From the NCBI GenBank assembly GCA_039588335.1, contig JBDGZZ010000003.1, positions 1 through 64,000 on the forward strand: a DNA stretch of 64,000 bases, in the 5' to 3' direction. The notes under the pieces are model-generated. The model had not been told where the DNA came from. It saw only the letters and a program-made list of their open reading frames with translations, and did not search any database. Below, in pieces: positions 43,167-52,634 of the stretch. The position numbers were made by a program, and so were the translations under genes. How positions within the stretch are numbered: position 1 is the stretch's first letter; each line of letters starts with the position of its first letter. Origin of the DNA: G020351775 sp039588335. Lineage in GTDB: Bacteria > Gemmatimonadota > Gemmatimonadetes > Gemmatimonadales > GWC2-71-9.

Positions 43167-43828
43167 GTGATCTTGCATGCATCGTCATGTGCGTGGCTGC
43201 CCTTGGTGGTGCGGTGAAGAGCCAGGAGTCGCCTATCACGATAGGGCGCCTGCAGTACGATGGTGGCGGGGACTGGTACGCAAACCCGTCCAGTATCCCC
43301 AACCTGCTCGAGGCGATCCGTGAGCGTACGTCACTGCCGGTCACGAGCAGGGAACGGGTTGTTCGACTCACCAGCCCGGACCTCTGGGAAGTGCCCTACC
43401 TGCACATGACCGGACACGGGAACGTGCTGTTTTCCGAGGATGAAGTGGCGGCTTTGCGCCGCTATCTCGAGAACGGAGGGTTCCTTCATGCCGACGACAA
43501 TTATGGCCTGGACGAGTCGTTCCGGCGTGAGATGGCCCGCATCTTTCCGGACCAGGAACTCGTGGAGATTCCTCTGGATCATGAGGTGTACCATGTGTTC
43601 TACGAGTTCCCTCAAGGGATTCCCAAGGTGCACGAGCATGACGGATTGCCGGCCCAGGCGTTCGGTCTTTTTCTCGGTGACCGCCTTGTGGTGTTCTACA
43701 GCTACCAGTCGGATCTTGGAGACGGGTGGGAAGATCCCGAAGTTCACGAAGACGCGGACAGCGTACGGGAATCAGCTCTTCAGATGGGGGTCAACCTCTT
43801 TGTGTATGCAGTGACGGCGAGCCGATGA
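43163..43828 (+). CDS. DUF4159 domain-containing secreted protein
   Basis: This is a 221-residue exported protein with a short signal region (residues 1-20) followed by the DUF4159 domain: ITIGRLQYDGGGDWYANP, YLHMTGHGNVLFS, LENGGFLHADDNYG and VYHVFYEFPQG. DUF4159 proteins have a class I glutamine-amidotransferase-like fold and unknown role, and are usually encoded beside MoxR ATPases and large membrane proteins. Here the neighbour is the DUF4175 gene, overlapping by ATGA. Confidence 0.85.
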   Translation: MSDLACIVMCVAALGGAVKSQESPITIGRLQYDGGGDWYANPSSIPNLLEAIRERTSLPVTSRERVVRLTSPDLWEVPYLHMTGHGNVLFSEDEVAALRRYLENGGFLHADDNYGLDESFRREMARIFPDQELVEIPLDHEVYHVFYEFPQGIPKVHEHDGLPAQAFGLFLGDRLVVFYSYQSDLGDGWEDPEVHEDADSVRESALQMGVNLFVYAVTASR

Positions 43829-46800
43829 CACAGACGCAGTACTGGTTGGAGAAGAATGGTGCACCTTTCGCACGCAGGTTGGTGGCAGCTGGAGTTCTGC
43901 TGACAGGTGGACTCGTGCTGGCGGCGTTGTGCGTCGGTGTGGTTTTGGGACGAGCGGGAACTTACAGGATCTTGCCGCCCGTGGTCGTCTTTGGATGGGT
44001 GGGAGCGGCAGCAGTAGTGGTCTGGGGTGGTGTCTGGGTCAGACGCTTGCTAGCGGGAGTGAGACCGGTTGCGCTCGCCAGACAGGTGGAGCTGCGCCGT
44101 GGTCTGAGGCACGGCTCGATCGGAGGAATGGTCGAGTGGTCGGGAAAGGCTGGGAGCGCAGAACTGGCTCAACTGGCAGACCGGCGTGCAGTGGAGTGGT
44201 TGGGCGAGCACGGGCCAGCAGCTTTGGAAGGTACGACCAAGCATGCGAGGAAGGCGCTTCGAAACGGTGCAGCCGTCCTCCTTGCCGGAGTCGGTGCGTT
44301 CGTCGTCTCGGGTCCGAATACCGGCGGTGCCTCTCAATTCTGGAATCCGATCGCAACCTTGACGGGACCGCTGGGTGCAGTGGAACTGACGGTGGACAGA
44401 TCGGTGGTTCAGCGCGGTGACAGCATACTGGTGACGGTCAACGCCCGAGGTCGTCGGAGTGCCCTTCTGTCCGTGCGCGCCCCAGGCGAACCGTGGGATT
44501 CGAGAGATTTGAATCTCGACTCGGCCGGAGCCGCGACTCTCATTCTGGGCCCGCTGGACAGTGACCGTTTTCTGACGGCTGTTAGTGGCAGGCGGCATAC
44601 GGACACGTTGCACGTTCGCGTGCTGTTCCCGGCTTTCATTACCGACCTCGAAATGCTCGCGCGGTTCCCGGAACACGTTGGGCGTCCGGACGAACCGCTC
44701 GTGCCTGGACTAGACACGATAGCGCTTCCAGTGGGAACCCGTGTGCTCACGCGAGGGCGATTGACGCTTGCTCTCGATACGGTCGAATGGAGGTCGAGTG
44801 CGGTGGCGGTTCCCCTCGCCCGAGATGGAGAGGCTTTCTCAGGGGTCCTGGTGGTCACACGAACGCGACACTGGAGTCTCTACCTGAGGACCGTGCAGGG
44901 CGACTCTCTGGAGGAGGAACCGCCGGAGCTGAACATCCTCGCGGTGCGTGATGCTCCCCCCGAAATTGCGGTGCCCATCCCTGGCGCTGACACGGCCGCT
45001 CCCGTTTCGCTGCGGCAACTGTTGGTGATAGATGCCCGGGATGACTACGGGCTGACCGACACGGAACTCATTAGCTGGCGCGTGAGCCGGTTTGGCACGG
45101 CCAGCGAGCCCGTGGTGGAACAGGTACCCCTTCCGGGGCCGACCACGGATCGCGCCGTCCTCCAGTGGATGCTCGATCTGAACGGTCGAGGGTTTCTGCC
45201 GGGCGACACGGCCCATTTCAAGGTCAGAGTGCGTGACAATGCGCCGACATCGCAGTTGGGCGAGAGCAGGGAATACTCCCTTTGGCTTCCCTCTATGGCC
45301 GAGCTGCGTGACGACGTGAGCGCGCGATCGCAGTCAGTGCAAGAGCGAGCTGATTCACTGCTGGAAGCGCAAAGGGAGCTAGCCCAGGAGTTGGAAGACC
45401 TGGCAGCCGCGAGAGAACGAGGTGAGTCGGACGTGTCGGGGAACACCGACGAGCTGCCCTTCAACTCAGTCGAGCAGGCACAGCAACTGTCTGACCGCCA
45501 GGAGGAGGCGATCGAAAGGGCGCAGCGGCTTCAGGACGAGTTGGAACAACTGTCGGAGGCGGCGTGGTCCGCCGGCATCACGGATCCGGAGTTCCACTCC
45601 CAGTTGCGTGACCTGGCAGACCTCCTAGAGCAGGCGCTCACCGAAGAGCTGAGGCAACGCCTCGAGGCTCTACGAGAAGCCGTGGAGAACCTGGATGCCG
45701 AGAGCGCCCGCGAGGCTCTGAAGGAGTTGGCCGAGTCTGCCGAAGAACTACACCAGCAACTGGAGCGGGGCAGGGAGTTGTTCGAACGGGCCGCCATCGA
45801 AGGGCAGATGTCGACGCTCGCGGAAGAGGCGGACGAGCTGTCCTCCCGACAAGAAGAGTGGAACGAAGCCGTCGAGCGGGAGTTGAGTGACAGTGCGCTG
45901 GCAGCTCAGGAAGAAGAGTTATACGCCCGTGCCGATTCGCTGGCTGCCCGGTTGGAAGAACTGGCTCAGGCACTCGAACAGTCGGGGAAGGAGGGCGAAG
46001 ACCTGCAGCAGTCCTCTCAGACGGCGGGTGACGCTGCGGGAGAAATGCAGCAGGCAGCACAGCAGGCGAGCCAAGGGGAGCGGGAGCGAGCCAAGCAATC
46101 GGGTGAGTCTGCGGGCGAATCTCTCGAACCGCTGGCCGATGACCTGCGGCAGCAGCGCGACGAGTTGCGCGAGAGCTGGCGGCAGGAGGTGGTGGACGCC
46201 ATGGATCGAGCGCTGGTCGAGACCGCCCGTCTCGCTCAGCAACAGCAGGAGGTGATGGAGCGGTTGAATCGAGGCGATTCAGGCCCCGAGGTCAGGGCCG
46301 CTCAGGCGGCCGTCCGTTCCGGAGTGGACAAGCTGCTGGAGCAGTTGCAGGGAGCTGCCGGCAAGAACGCCCTGGTCTCACCTCAGCTGGGTACTGCATT
46401 GGGATTCTCCAAGGTCCGCATGTCCGAGTCACTCGACCAAATGCAGAGGGCTAGCCCCAACACACGTCAGGCCGGGGAGATGGCAGGAGAAGCTCTCGAC
46501 GGCTTGAACGCCATGGCCTACGCACTGCTGCGCAGCCGGGCCGATGTTGCGGGCGCGGAGTCCGGCTCAGGTCTGGGCGAGGCAATGGAGCGCCTGGCTC
46601 AGATGGCGGAGCAACAGGGACAGTTGAATGGGCAGACGAGTAGCATGTCGTCGCTGATGCCGGACCCGACGCAGCAGATGCTGCAAGACTTGCAGGCACT
46701 TGCACAGCAGCAGCGCTTGCTGGCCGATCAATTGGATCGTTTGCAGGCTGAAGGTGAACTCGGGGGAATGGACGAACTGGCGGAAGAAGCCAGGGAACTG

Positions 46801-47100
46801 GCGCGCGCATTGGAAGCTGCTCGACTCGACCAGGAGACGGTGGAGCGTCAGGAGCGGCTGTTCCGGCGCCTACTCGATGCGGGGCGTACGCTGCGTAGTG
46901 AAGAGGAAGATCAACGGGAGGAGCGGGTGAGCGAAACAGCGGATCCCCGTAACGTCCGGCTGCCGACTGATGCGCAACTGCCGGGAGCCTCCGGACCCAG
47001 GTTCCCTTATCCGACCTGGGAGCAACTCCGATCCCTTTCGCCAGACGAGCGCCGGCTCATACTCGACTACTTCCGCAGGCTGAATGGTGGACGCCCCTAG
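43825..47100 (+). CDS. DUF4175 family membrane protein with long coiled coil
   Basis: The protein is ~1091 residues. Three membrane segments lie at about 19-42, 50-70 and 140-160. An extracytoplasmic Ig-like region follows to ~480. Then comes a very long Gln/Glu/Ala-rich coiled coil (~480-960) and a C-terminal part ending PYPTWEQLRSLSPDERRLIL. This matches the DUF4175 architecture. The start ATG at 43825 overlaps the DUF4159 stop; the frame is open earlier but lies inside that gene. MoxR and DUF58 partners seen elsewhere are absent here. Function unknown, probably envelope-related. Confidence 0.85.
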   Translation: MTQTQYWLEKNGAPFARRLVAAGVLLTGGLVLAALCVGVVLGRAGTYRILPPVVVFGWVGAAAVVVWGGVWVRRLLAGVRPVALARQVELRRGLRHGSIGGMVEWSGKAGSAELAQLADRRAVEWLGEHGPAALEGTTKHARKALRNGAAVLLAGVGAFVVSGPNTGGASQFWNPIATLTGPLGAVELTVDRSVVQRGDSILVTVNARGRRSALLSVRAPGEPWDSRDLNLDSAGAATLILGPLDSDRFLTAVSGRRHTDTLHVRVLFPAFITDLEMLARFPEHVGRPDEPLVPGLDTIALPVGTRVLTRGRLTLALDTVEWRSSAVAVPLARDGEAFSGVLVVTRTRHWSLYLRTVQGDSLEEEPPELNILAVRDAPPEIAVPIPGADTAAPVSLRQLLVIDARDDYGLTDTELISWRVSRFGTASEPVVEQVPLPGPTTDRAVLQWMLDLNGRGFLPGDTAHFKVRVRDNAPTSQLGESREYSLWLPSMAELRDDVSARSQSVQERADSLLEAQRELAQELEDLAAARERGESDVSGNTDELPFNSVEQAQQLSDRQEEAIERAQRLQDELEQLSEAAWSAGITDPEFHSQLRDLADLLEQALTEELRQRLEALREAVENLDAESAREALKELAESAEELHQQLERGRELFERAAIEGQMSTLAEEADELSSRQEEWNEAVERELSDSALAAQEEELYARADSLAARLEELAQALEQSGKEGEDLQQSSQTAGDAAGEMQQAAQQASQGERERAKQSGESAGESLEPLADDLRQQRDELRESWRQEVVDAMDRALVETARLAQQQQEVMERLNRGDSGPEVRAAQAAVRSGVDKLLEQLQGAAGKNALVSPQLGTALGFSKVRMSESLDQMQRASPNTRQAGEMAGEALDGLNAMAYALLRSRADVAGAESGSGLGEAMERLAQMAEQQGQLNGQTSSMSSLMPDPTQQMLQDLQALAQQQRLLADQLDRLQAEGELGGMDELAEEARELARALEAARLDQETVERQERLFRRLLDAGRTLRSEEEDQREERVSETADPRNVRLPTDAQLPGASGPRFPYPTWEQLRSLSPDERRLILDYFRRLNGGRP

Positions 47101-48814
47101 GTCTGCTATACTGCTTTGTCTAGTCGTGACGTCGGCGTATCCGACGCTTGCCCAAGAGAACCCGGGGTTGGAGTTGGAGCGGAGAGGCCGTTACGCCGAA
47201 GCGGCTACGGCCTACCGCAACACGCTGCAAACCGACTTGACGCACGTAGCTGCATGGCTCGGACTGGAGCGCGTGCTCGGGCGGATCGACAGCCTCCGAT
47301 CGGTAATGCCGTTGCTGGATTCCGCCATCGTGACGAACCCGACTAGCAGCTTCATGCGGGAGATGAAACTGCGCATATGGGGAGCGCTGGGGGTGGAAGA
47401 CAGCCTTCGGCTTGCGGCTGAGGAGTGGATGATCGTTGCGCCGGGGAGTCCAGACCCTTTCCGCCACTGGTCGATGGCATTGGCGCGGCGCGGTCGTACC
47501 GCAACCGCTTTGTCAGTGCTTCAGACTGGCCGTGCTGAGCTTGGTGGATCTGCGCTTGCACCTGAACTGGCGCAGATGTACGCGGCGGCAGGTGTGTGGA
47601 TGCGCGCAGCCGAGGAGTGGGCGACGGCGGTACTGACCAGCGAATCGTATACGGCCTCAGCGGTGGCCGGATTGCGCCAGGTTCCGGAGCCCGACCGCCG
47701 GTTGGTGCTCGCGGTTTTGGTGAATCCGTCGTCCGACCCCGTCGTGCATCGGCTGGGGGCCGAGTTGTTGATCGCGTGGGACCGGCCGGAAGAAGGATGG
47801 ACACTTCTGGACAGTGCACTCCCGGCTGACCGCTCACAAGCCGTGAGCGTGCTGGCCCGCTTCGCAGAGCGGACCCGGCGGGCAGGTACTCCCGAAGCGG
47901 CCCGTGCCCGGGGATACTCGTTGCACCGACTGTCGCAGCTGACAGAAGGAGCGGAGTCTGAGCGGGCTCGTCTGGGTGCAGCTCAGGCGTTTGCGGATGC
48001 CGGAGATCTGGGGGCGGCGCGTCGAATGCTCGAGACGCTGCCGGCGAATCCGGGTACCACACAGGCGGACGCCGCCGCCGCGATGGCTACGCTCATTCGC
48101 GTCACCCTTGGATCGGGCAAGTTGGAGGAGGCGGAAACGCGATTCAGGGTTTGGGAAGACCGTCTGAGCGCAGACGGCGCCAGGCGGTTGCGGGAAGAGT
48201 TGGGATGGGGATGGGTCGTACGCGGTGATCTGGATCGAGCGGAAGGCATATTGCAGGGAGACTCGGGCATCGGCGCTCAAGCGCTGCTGGGATGGATTGC
48301 TCTGTATCGCGGAGATTTGAGAGCAGCTACCGAGCGGTTCCGTGCCGCGGGTCCGTACGCCCGATCACGCGACGAGGCCACGAACAGGACGACCATGTTA
48401 GCGCTCATGCAGAGCGTTGAACCTGACAGTGTCCCTGACCTGGGTGCTGCGCTTCGATCACTCGCGCAGGGTGACACGGCCCAGGCGATCGACCAACTGC
48501 AGATGGTCGCGAGAGATCTGCCACAGACCGGGGGACGCTCGCATGTGCTTGCCTACGCGGGGGATCTTGCGGTTGCCATGCGCGACTATGATGGGGCGGA
48601 GCCGCTCTTGGTGGACGCCATTGCGGCTGACTCCACAGGGTCGGCTGCTCCGCTCGCTGAGTTTGCATTGGCAGTAGTCTACGAGCGCACCAATCGTAAG
48701 GAGCTGGCCGTGCGGCACCTAGAACATCTGATCCTGACCTATCCGGATAGTGCCGTCGTGCCGGACGCTCGACGGCTATTGAACCAGGTGCAGGGGGCGA
48801 TACCGAAGTCGTGA
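47084..48814 (+). CDS. Secreted TPR-repeat protein
   Basis: The protein has 576 residues with a signal peptide (AILLCLVVTSAYPTLAQ) and helical TPR-like repeats along the whole chain, clear at GRYAEAATAYRNTLQTD, ERTNRKELAVRHLEHLILTYPDS and several places between. It overlaps the end of the DUF4175 gene by 17 nt and the next gene by 4 nt, so the three are translated together. It is probably a periplasmic scaffold for the DUF4175 protein or the following exported protein. Confidence 0.8.
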   Translation: MVDAPRSAILLCLVVTSAYPTLAQENPGLELERRGRYAEAATAYRNTLQTDLTHVAAWLGLERVLGRIDSLRSVMPLLDSAIVTNPTSSFMREMKLRIWGALGVEDSLRLAAEEWMIVAPGSPDPFRHWSMALARRGRTATALSVLQTGRAELGGSALAPELAQMYAAAGVWMRAAEEWATAVLTSESYTASAVAGLRQVPEPDRRLVLAVLVNPSSDPVVHRLGAELLIAWDRPEEGWTLLDSALPADRSQAVSVLARFAERTRRAGTPEAARARGYSLHRLSQLTEGAESERARLGAAQAFADAGDLGAARRMLETLPANPGTTQADAAAAMATLIRVTLGSGKLEEAETRFRVWEDRLSADGARRLREELGWGWVVRGDLDRAEGILQGDSGIGAQALLGWIALYRGDLRAATERFRAAGPYARSRDEATNRTTMLALMQSVEPDSVPDLGAALRSLAQGDTAQAIDQLQMVARDLPQTGGRSHVLAYAGDLAVAMRDYDGAEPLLVDAIAADSTGSAAPLAEFALAVVYERTNRKELAVRHLEHLILTYPDSAVVPDARRLLNQVQGAIPKS

Positions 48815-50124
48815 AGCGGAGAGACTTCTTGGGTTCAGCTGGAGCGTTGCTGGGCGGCGCCGTGGGTTGGCCGTATGAACGTGGCCGTCCTATTCCCGAC
48901 CTTCGCCCACGCACCCCCCAGGCCGCCTGGTTTCTCATTCCCATGGATGATCGCCAGACCGATCACCTCAAGGCATACGGTGTCACGTATAGGGCGATCG
49001 AGAAGGGTGGATCGGCGGAGTGGTTGCTCAACTACAGGGACGGGAGCTTTCTAATCCCGGCCGACCCCGCTGTCGAGCGTGACGCCGCGCTTACGGGTGT
49101 GGCGGTCGAGAGGATTGATGGTGGAGCCGTAGTCGATATTCGCGGGGTGATACAGGCTAACAACATGGATGCGGTGCCGCTGGAAAAGGCACCGAAGATT
49201 GCGGTCTATGCTCCGCCCAATGCAGCCCCCTGGGATGACGCAGTGACCATGGCCCTGCAATATGCCGGCATCAGCTTCGACAAGGTATGGGATCCGGACG
49301 TCATGACCGGCGGCTTGAGCGACTACGAATGGCTGCATCTGCACCACGAAGACTTCACTGGGCAGTTCTCGAAGTTCTACCTTACCTACAGCGGTTCTGC
49401 CTGGCTCGCCGACATGGTGCGGCAAAACGCTCAGATGGCGAGAACGCTGGGATTCGGGTCGGTGGCCGCTCTGAAGAAGGCGGTAGCGCGCGGAATACAG
49501 GGATTCGTGTACGACGGCGGGTTCCTGTTCGGTATGTGCACTGCCACAGAGACACTGGAAATTGCCTTGGCAGCGGAAGGCGTCGACATAGCCGCGCGCT
49601 ACAGCGATGGAACGCCGATGGACCCGCGTGCGTCGCAGCGCCTGCAATGGGACAGCACGCTCGCTTTCGAAGATGTTGTGCTCGAACGGTCGGCCGCCAT
49701 CGCCAGTTTTTCCAACATAGATGGGCATCAGGTTAACAATCCTGGGCGACGGCAGGTGCTGGGTGCTTTCAAGTTGTTCAACTTCAGCGCCAAGATCGAC
49801 CCAGTGCCGACAATGCTGGTACAGTGCCATCGACAGGTAATCCCAGATTTCTATGGACTCACCACTTCTTTCAACCGCTCCACGTTGAAACCGGGCGTCA
49901 CGGTGTTGGCCGACGAGTCGGGAGCCAGTTGGGTCAAGTACATCCACGGCGACTTCGGACAAGGGACGTGGACCTTTTTCGGCGGTCATGATCCGGAAGA
50001 TCCCCAGCATCAAATCGGTGATCCGCCCACTGATCTCTCACTTCACCCCAACTCACCGGGTTACCGGCTCATTCTCAATAACGTTCTATTCCCCGCGGCG
50101 AAGAAACGTGAGCTGAAGACGTGA
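48811..50124 (+). CDS. Exported protein of the family labelled 'asparagine synthetase B'
   Basis: The protein has 437 residues with a twin-arginine-like leader (MKRRDFLGSAGALLGG). The body matches a conserved secreted family of Bacteroidota/Chlorobi/Gemmatimonadota: WLLNYRDGSFLIPADP, KIAVYAPPNAAPWDDAVT, WLHLHHEDFTGQFSKFY, KYIHGDFGQGTWTFFGGHDP and GYRLILNNVLFPAAKK. Databases often call it asparagine synthetase B, but no N-terminal Cys2 glutaminase or ATP-pyrophosphatase loop is visible, and it is exported. The fold may be amidotransferase-like, as in its operon partner DUF4159. It starts at GTG in a GTGA overlap. Confidence 0.75.
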   Translation: MKRRDFLGSAGALLGGAVGWPYERGRPIPDLRPRTPQAAWFLIPMDDRQTDHLKAYGVTYRAIEKGGSAEWLLNYRDGSFLIPADPAVERDAALTGVAVERIDGGAVVDIRGVIQANNMDAVPLEKAPKIAVYAPPNAAPWDDAVTMALQYAGISFDKVWDPDVMTGGLSDYEWLHLHHEDFTGQFSKFYLTYSGSAWLADMVRQNAQMARTLGFGSVAALKKAVARGIQGFVYDGGFLFGMCTATETLEIALAAEGVDIAARYSDGTPMDPRASQRLQWDSTLAFEDVVLERSAAIASFSNIDGHQVNNPGRRQVLGAFKLFNFSAKIDPVPTMLVQCHRQVIPDFYGLTTSFNRSTLKPGVTVLADESGASWVKYIHGDFGQGTWTFFGGHDPEDPQHQIGDPPTDLSLHPNSPGYRLILNNVLFPAAKKRELKT

Positions 50125-52634
50125 CAGCCATGTCACCCGAAGTCCGCGCGCTCCTGGCCAGCGAGATTGCAGCGGCCGGAGGCCGCGAGGTCGCTTTCGT
50201 TGCTGAGGTGGACGAGGACGGCGCCATCACTGCCGCGCGCCCGGTAGCGAGGGGAACGGCGGAAGCTGTTCTAGCACTGCCCGGAGTCGCCACGCGTGGG
50301 GAGATGGCACTTCACAACCACCCGACCGGACTATTGGAGCCATCGCACGCGGATCTGGAGGTAGCGGCCCGGCTCTACGAGGCCGGCATTGGTTTTGGAA
50401 TCGTCAACAACGATGCGTCTTCGCTCTACGTGGTTGCCGAAGTTCCGCGTGTCAGGAAGAACCAGCCGATCGATGCCCTCGACACGGCGCACTTGTTGGA
50501 CGAAGACGGTCCGGTAGCCCGTGCCGTAGGTCAATTCGAGGACCGCGCCTGCCAGCGTGACATGGCTGCTTACGTGGCGGACACCTACAACGAGGGTGGA
50601 ATCTCCTTGCTCGAAGCGGGAACGGGTGTCGGGAAGTCGTTTGCCTATCTGGTGCCGGCAGTCAGGTGGGCCCAGGCAAACGGAGAGCGTACCGTGGTGT
50701 CGACGAACACGATCAACCTCCAGGAACAGTTGGTGGGGAAGGACCTCCCGCTGCTAGCACGCGCGCTGCAGACCGAAGAGAGCACGCCCAGCTACGCGTT
50801 GCTGAAGGGTTGGTCCAATTACTTGTGCATCTCTCGCCTGAAAATGGCGCAGGGTGGGCAGGCGTCTCTCCTCGAGCCGGGCCGCCTCCGGGAATTGGAG
50901 GGCCTGGCCGATTGGGCTGCCAGCACCAACGATGGGTCTCTGGCGGACCTGGCGGATGTTCCTTCGTCGGAAGTGTGGGATGAAGTGAGCGCAGAAGCCG
51001 ATCTATGTGCCAGGTTGGAGTGCCCTCATTTTGATCGCTGTTTCGTATTCGAAGCTCGCCGGCGCGCGGCCGAAGCAGATGTGGTCGTGGTCAATCATCA
51101 TCTGCTAACGGCCGACATTGCGGTGCGGCGCGCCCAGGAGAACTGGCAGGACGCGGCCGTGCTGCCTCCATACAAGCGCCTGATCCTCGATGAAGCCCAT
51201 CACCTGGAAGACGTCGCTGCCAAACACCTCGGTGTTCAGGTCACGTCCCGGGGTCTGGGGCGACTTCTGGGACGGCTTGAGCGAAGTGGCCGTGGACTGA
51301 TCCCGACACTGGTTGCCGAATTGAGAGGGAGTGGCGATTCAGCTGCCAGGGCGGCGATCGACCTGTTGAGGAAGGCCGTACTGCCGGAAGTGGGACAAGC
51401 GCGCACCTATTCAGACCGGGTGTTTGGCATCCTATGTGACCGGCTCACGTCGAGCGGTTCCGATGTGTTGCGATTGGATGATTCGTTTGCCGCTGACGTG
51501 GTCTGGGAGCAGGGCCTAGGGGTAGCCGTGGACAATCTCGTGAACGTATTAGGGAGGTTGTCAGACGGCCTGGCCGCAGTGACCGATCGCATGGAACTGG
51601 ATGACGAGCCTGACCGTCGGTCTCAGTTGGTGTTGGAGTTGCGAGCGGTCGTGCGCCGGCTGCAATCGGCCACCGACGGTTTGTTGCTGACGCTCCGTCC
51701 CCAATCTGGAGCCGAATTGGTTCGCTGGCTGGACAAACGAGGCAAGAATCCGGCAGGGAACATACCGTTCCACCTTGGCCTGGCAGCGGTTCCGCTCGAC
51801 CTTGCCCCGGTGCTCAAAGAGTCCCTGTTCGATCGTATCGACACGGTGATTCTCACCAGCGCCACACTCGCAACCGGAGGTGACTTCGGTTTCCTCAAAG
51901 AGCGTGTCGGCCTTGACTTGCCACCCGACAGGGTACGGGACGAGGAGTCACTGCCCTCTCCGTTTGACTTTGGAGAACAGTGTCTGTTCGGCGTGGCGAC
52001 CGACCTTCCGGATCCCAGGGCAGATGAAATCGCTCATGGGCACGCCCTGGCTGAAGCGATCATCGACTTGGCTCACGCTTCGGATGGGGGCATGTTTGTA
52101 CTGTTCACCAGTTATGTGGCGCTGAGGCGGGCGGCGGAGGCCGTGAGGGCGACGATCGGGAGCCGTTGGCCGGTGCTGGTGCAGGGAGAGGGACAGCGCG
52201 ACCACCTGCTGCGGAGATTTCGAGAGGCCGGTTCTGCCATACTATTCGGGACCGATAGCTTCTGGGAAGGTGTAGATGTACCTGGGCGGTCGCTTCGGGC
52301 CCTGATGCTGGCCAAGCTTCCGTTCAAGGTGCCGAGTGAACCGCTAACGGCCGCCCGGCTCGAGGCACTTGCCGCCCGCGGGATGGATGGGTTCAGACAC
52401 TACCTGCTGCCGCACGCGGCGCTCAAGCTGAAGCAGGGGTTCGGCCGCCTGATCAGATCCTCGTCAGATGTTGGAGTGGTGCTCTTGATGGATTCCAGGG
52501 TGACGACCAAGAACTACGGGAGGTGGCTGATTGAGTCACTTCCGCCCGCGACCAAGTCCGTCGGGAGCTGGTCGGACGTCCGCACCGCGGCCGAAGAATT
52601 CTTTGCACGGCATGGGATCGGAGCACCGGCATGA
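50121..52634 (+). CDS. JAMM-domain/DinG-like Fe-S DNA helicase fusion
   Basis: The protein has 837 residues. Residues ~1-110 form a JAB/MPN (JAMM) metalloprotease-like domain with Glu23, HNHPTG (His65, His67), Ser75 and Asp78 in canonical spacing. From ~140 comes an XPD/DinG superfamily 2 helicase: Walker A AGTGVGKS (~166-173), DEAH at 358-361, and four Fe-S cysteines (237, 297, 302, 308) spaced C-x4-C-x5-C at the end as in E. coli DinG. DinG unwinds R-loops, D-loops and G-quadruplexes in the 5'-3' direction. The gene starts at GTG within the previous stop; an ATG lies three codons later. See findings. Confidence 0.9.
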   Translation: MTAMSPEVRALLASEIAAAGGREVAFVAEVDEDGAITAARPVARGTAEAVLALPGVATRGEMALHNHPTGLLEPSHADLEVAARLYEAGIGFGIVNNDASSLYVVAEVPRVRKNQPIDALDTAHLLDEDGPVARAVGQFEDRACQRDMAAYVADTYNEGGISLLEAGTGVGKSFAYLVPAVRWAQANGERTVVSTNTINLQEQLVGKDLPLLARALQTEESTPSYALLKGWSNYLCISRLKMAQGGQASLLEPGRLRELEGLADWAASTNDGSLADLADVPSSEVWDEVSAEADLCARLECPHFDRCFVFEARRRAAEADVVVVNHHLLTADIAVRRAQENWQDAAVLPPYKRLILDEAHHLEDVAAKHLGVQVTSRGLGRLLGRLERSGRGLIPTLVAELRGSGDSAARAAIDLLRKAVLPEVGQARTYSDRVFGILCDRLTSSGSDVLRLDDSFAADVVWEQGLGVAVDNLVNVLGRLSDGLAAVTDRMELDDEPDRRSQLVLELRAVVRRLQSATDGLLLTLRPQSGAELVRWLDKRGKNPAGNIPFHLGLAAVPLDLAPVLKESLFDRIDTVILTSATLATGGDFGFLKERVGLDLPPDRVRDEESLPSPFDFGEQCLFGVATDLPDPRADEIAHGHALAEAIIDLAHASDGGMFVLFTSYVALRRAAEAVRATIGSRWPVLVQGEGQRDHLLRRFREAGSAILFGTDSFWEGVDVPGRSLRALMLAKLPFKVPSEPLTAARLEALAARGMDGFRHYLLPHAALKLKQGFGRLIRSSSDVGVVLLMDSRVTTKNYGRWLIESLPPATKSVGSWSDVRTAAEEFFARHGIGAPA

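Noticed and set aside
49051..50013. 320-codon minus-strand open frame opposite the AsnB-like gene
   Set aside because: The protein lacks recognisable motifs and the plus-strand gene is well conserved, so it is a shadow frame.
48811..50124. True asparagine synthetase
   Set aside because: No N-terminal nucleophile Cys and no ATP-pyrophosphatase loop are visible, and the protein carries an export signal.
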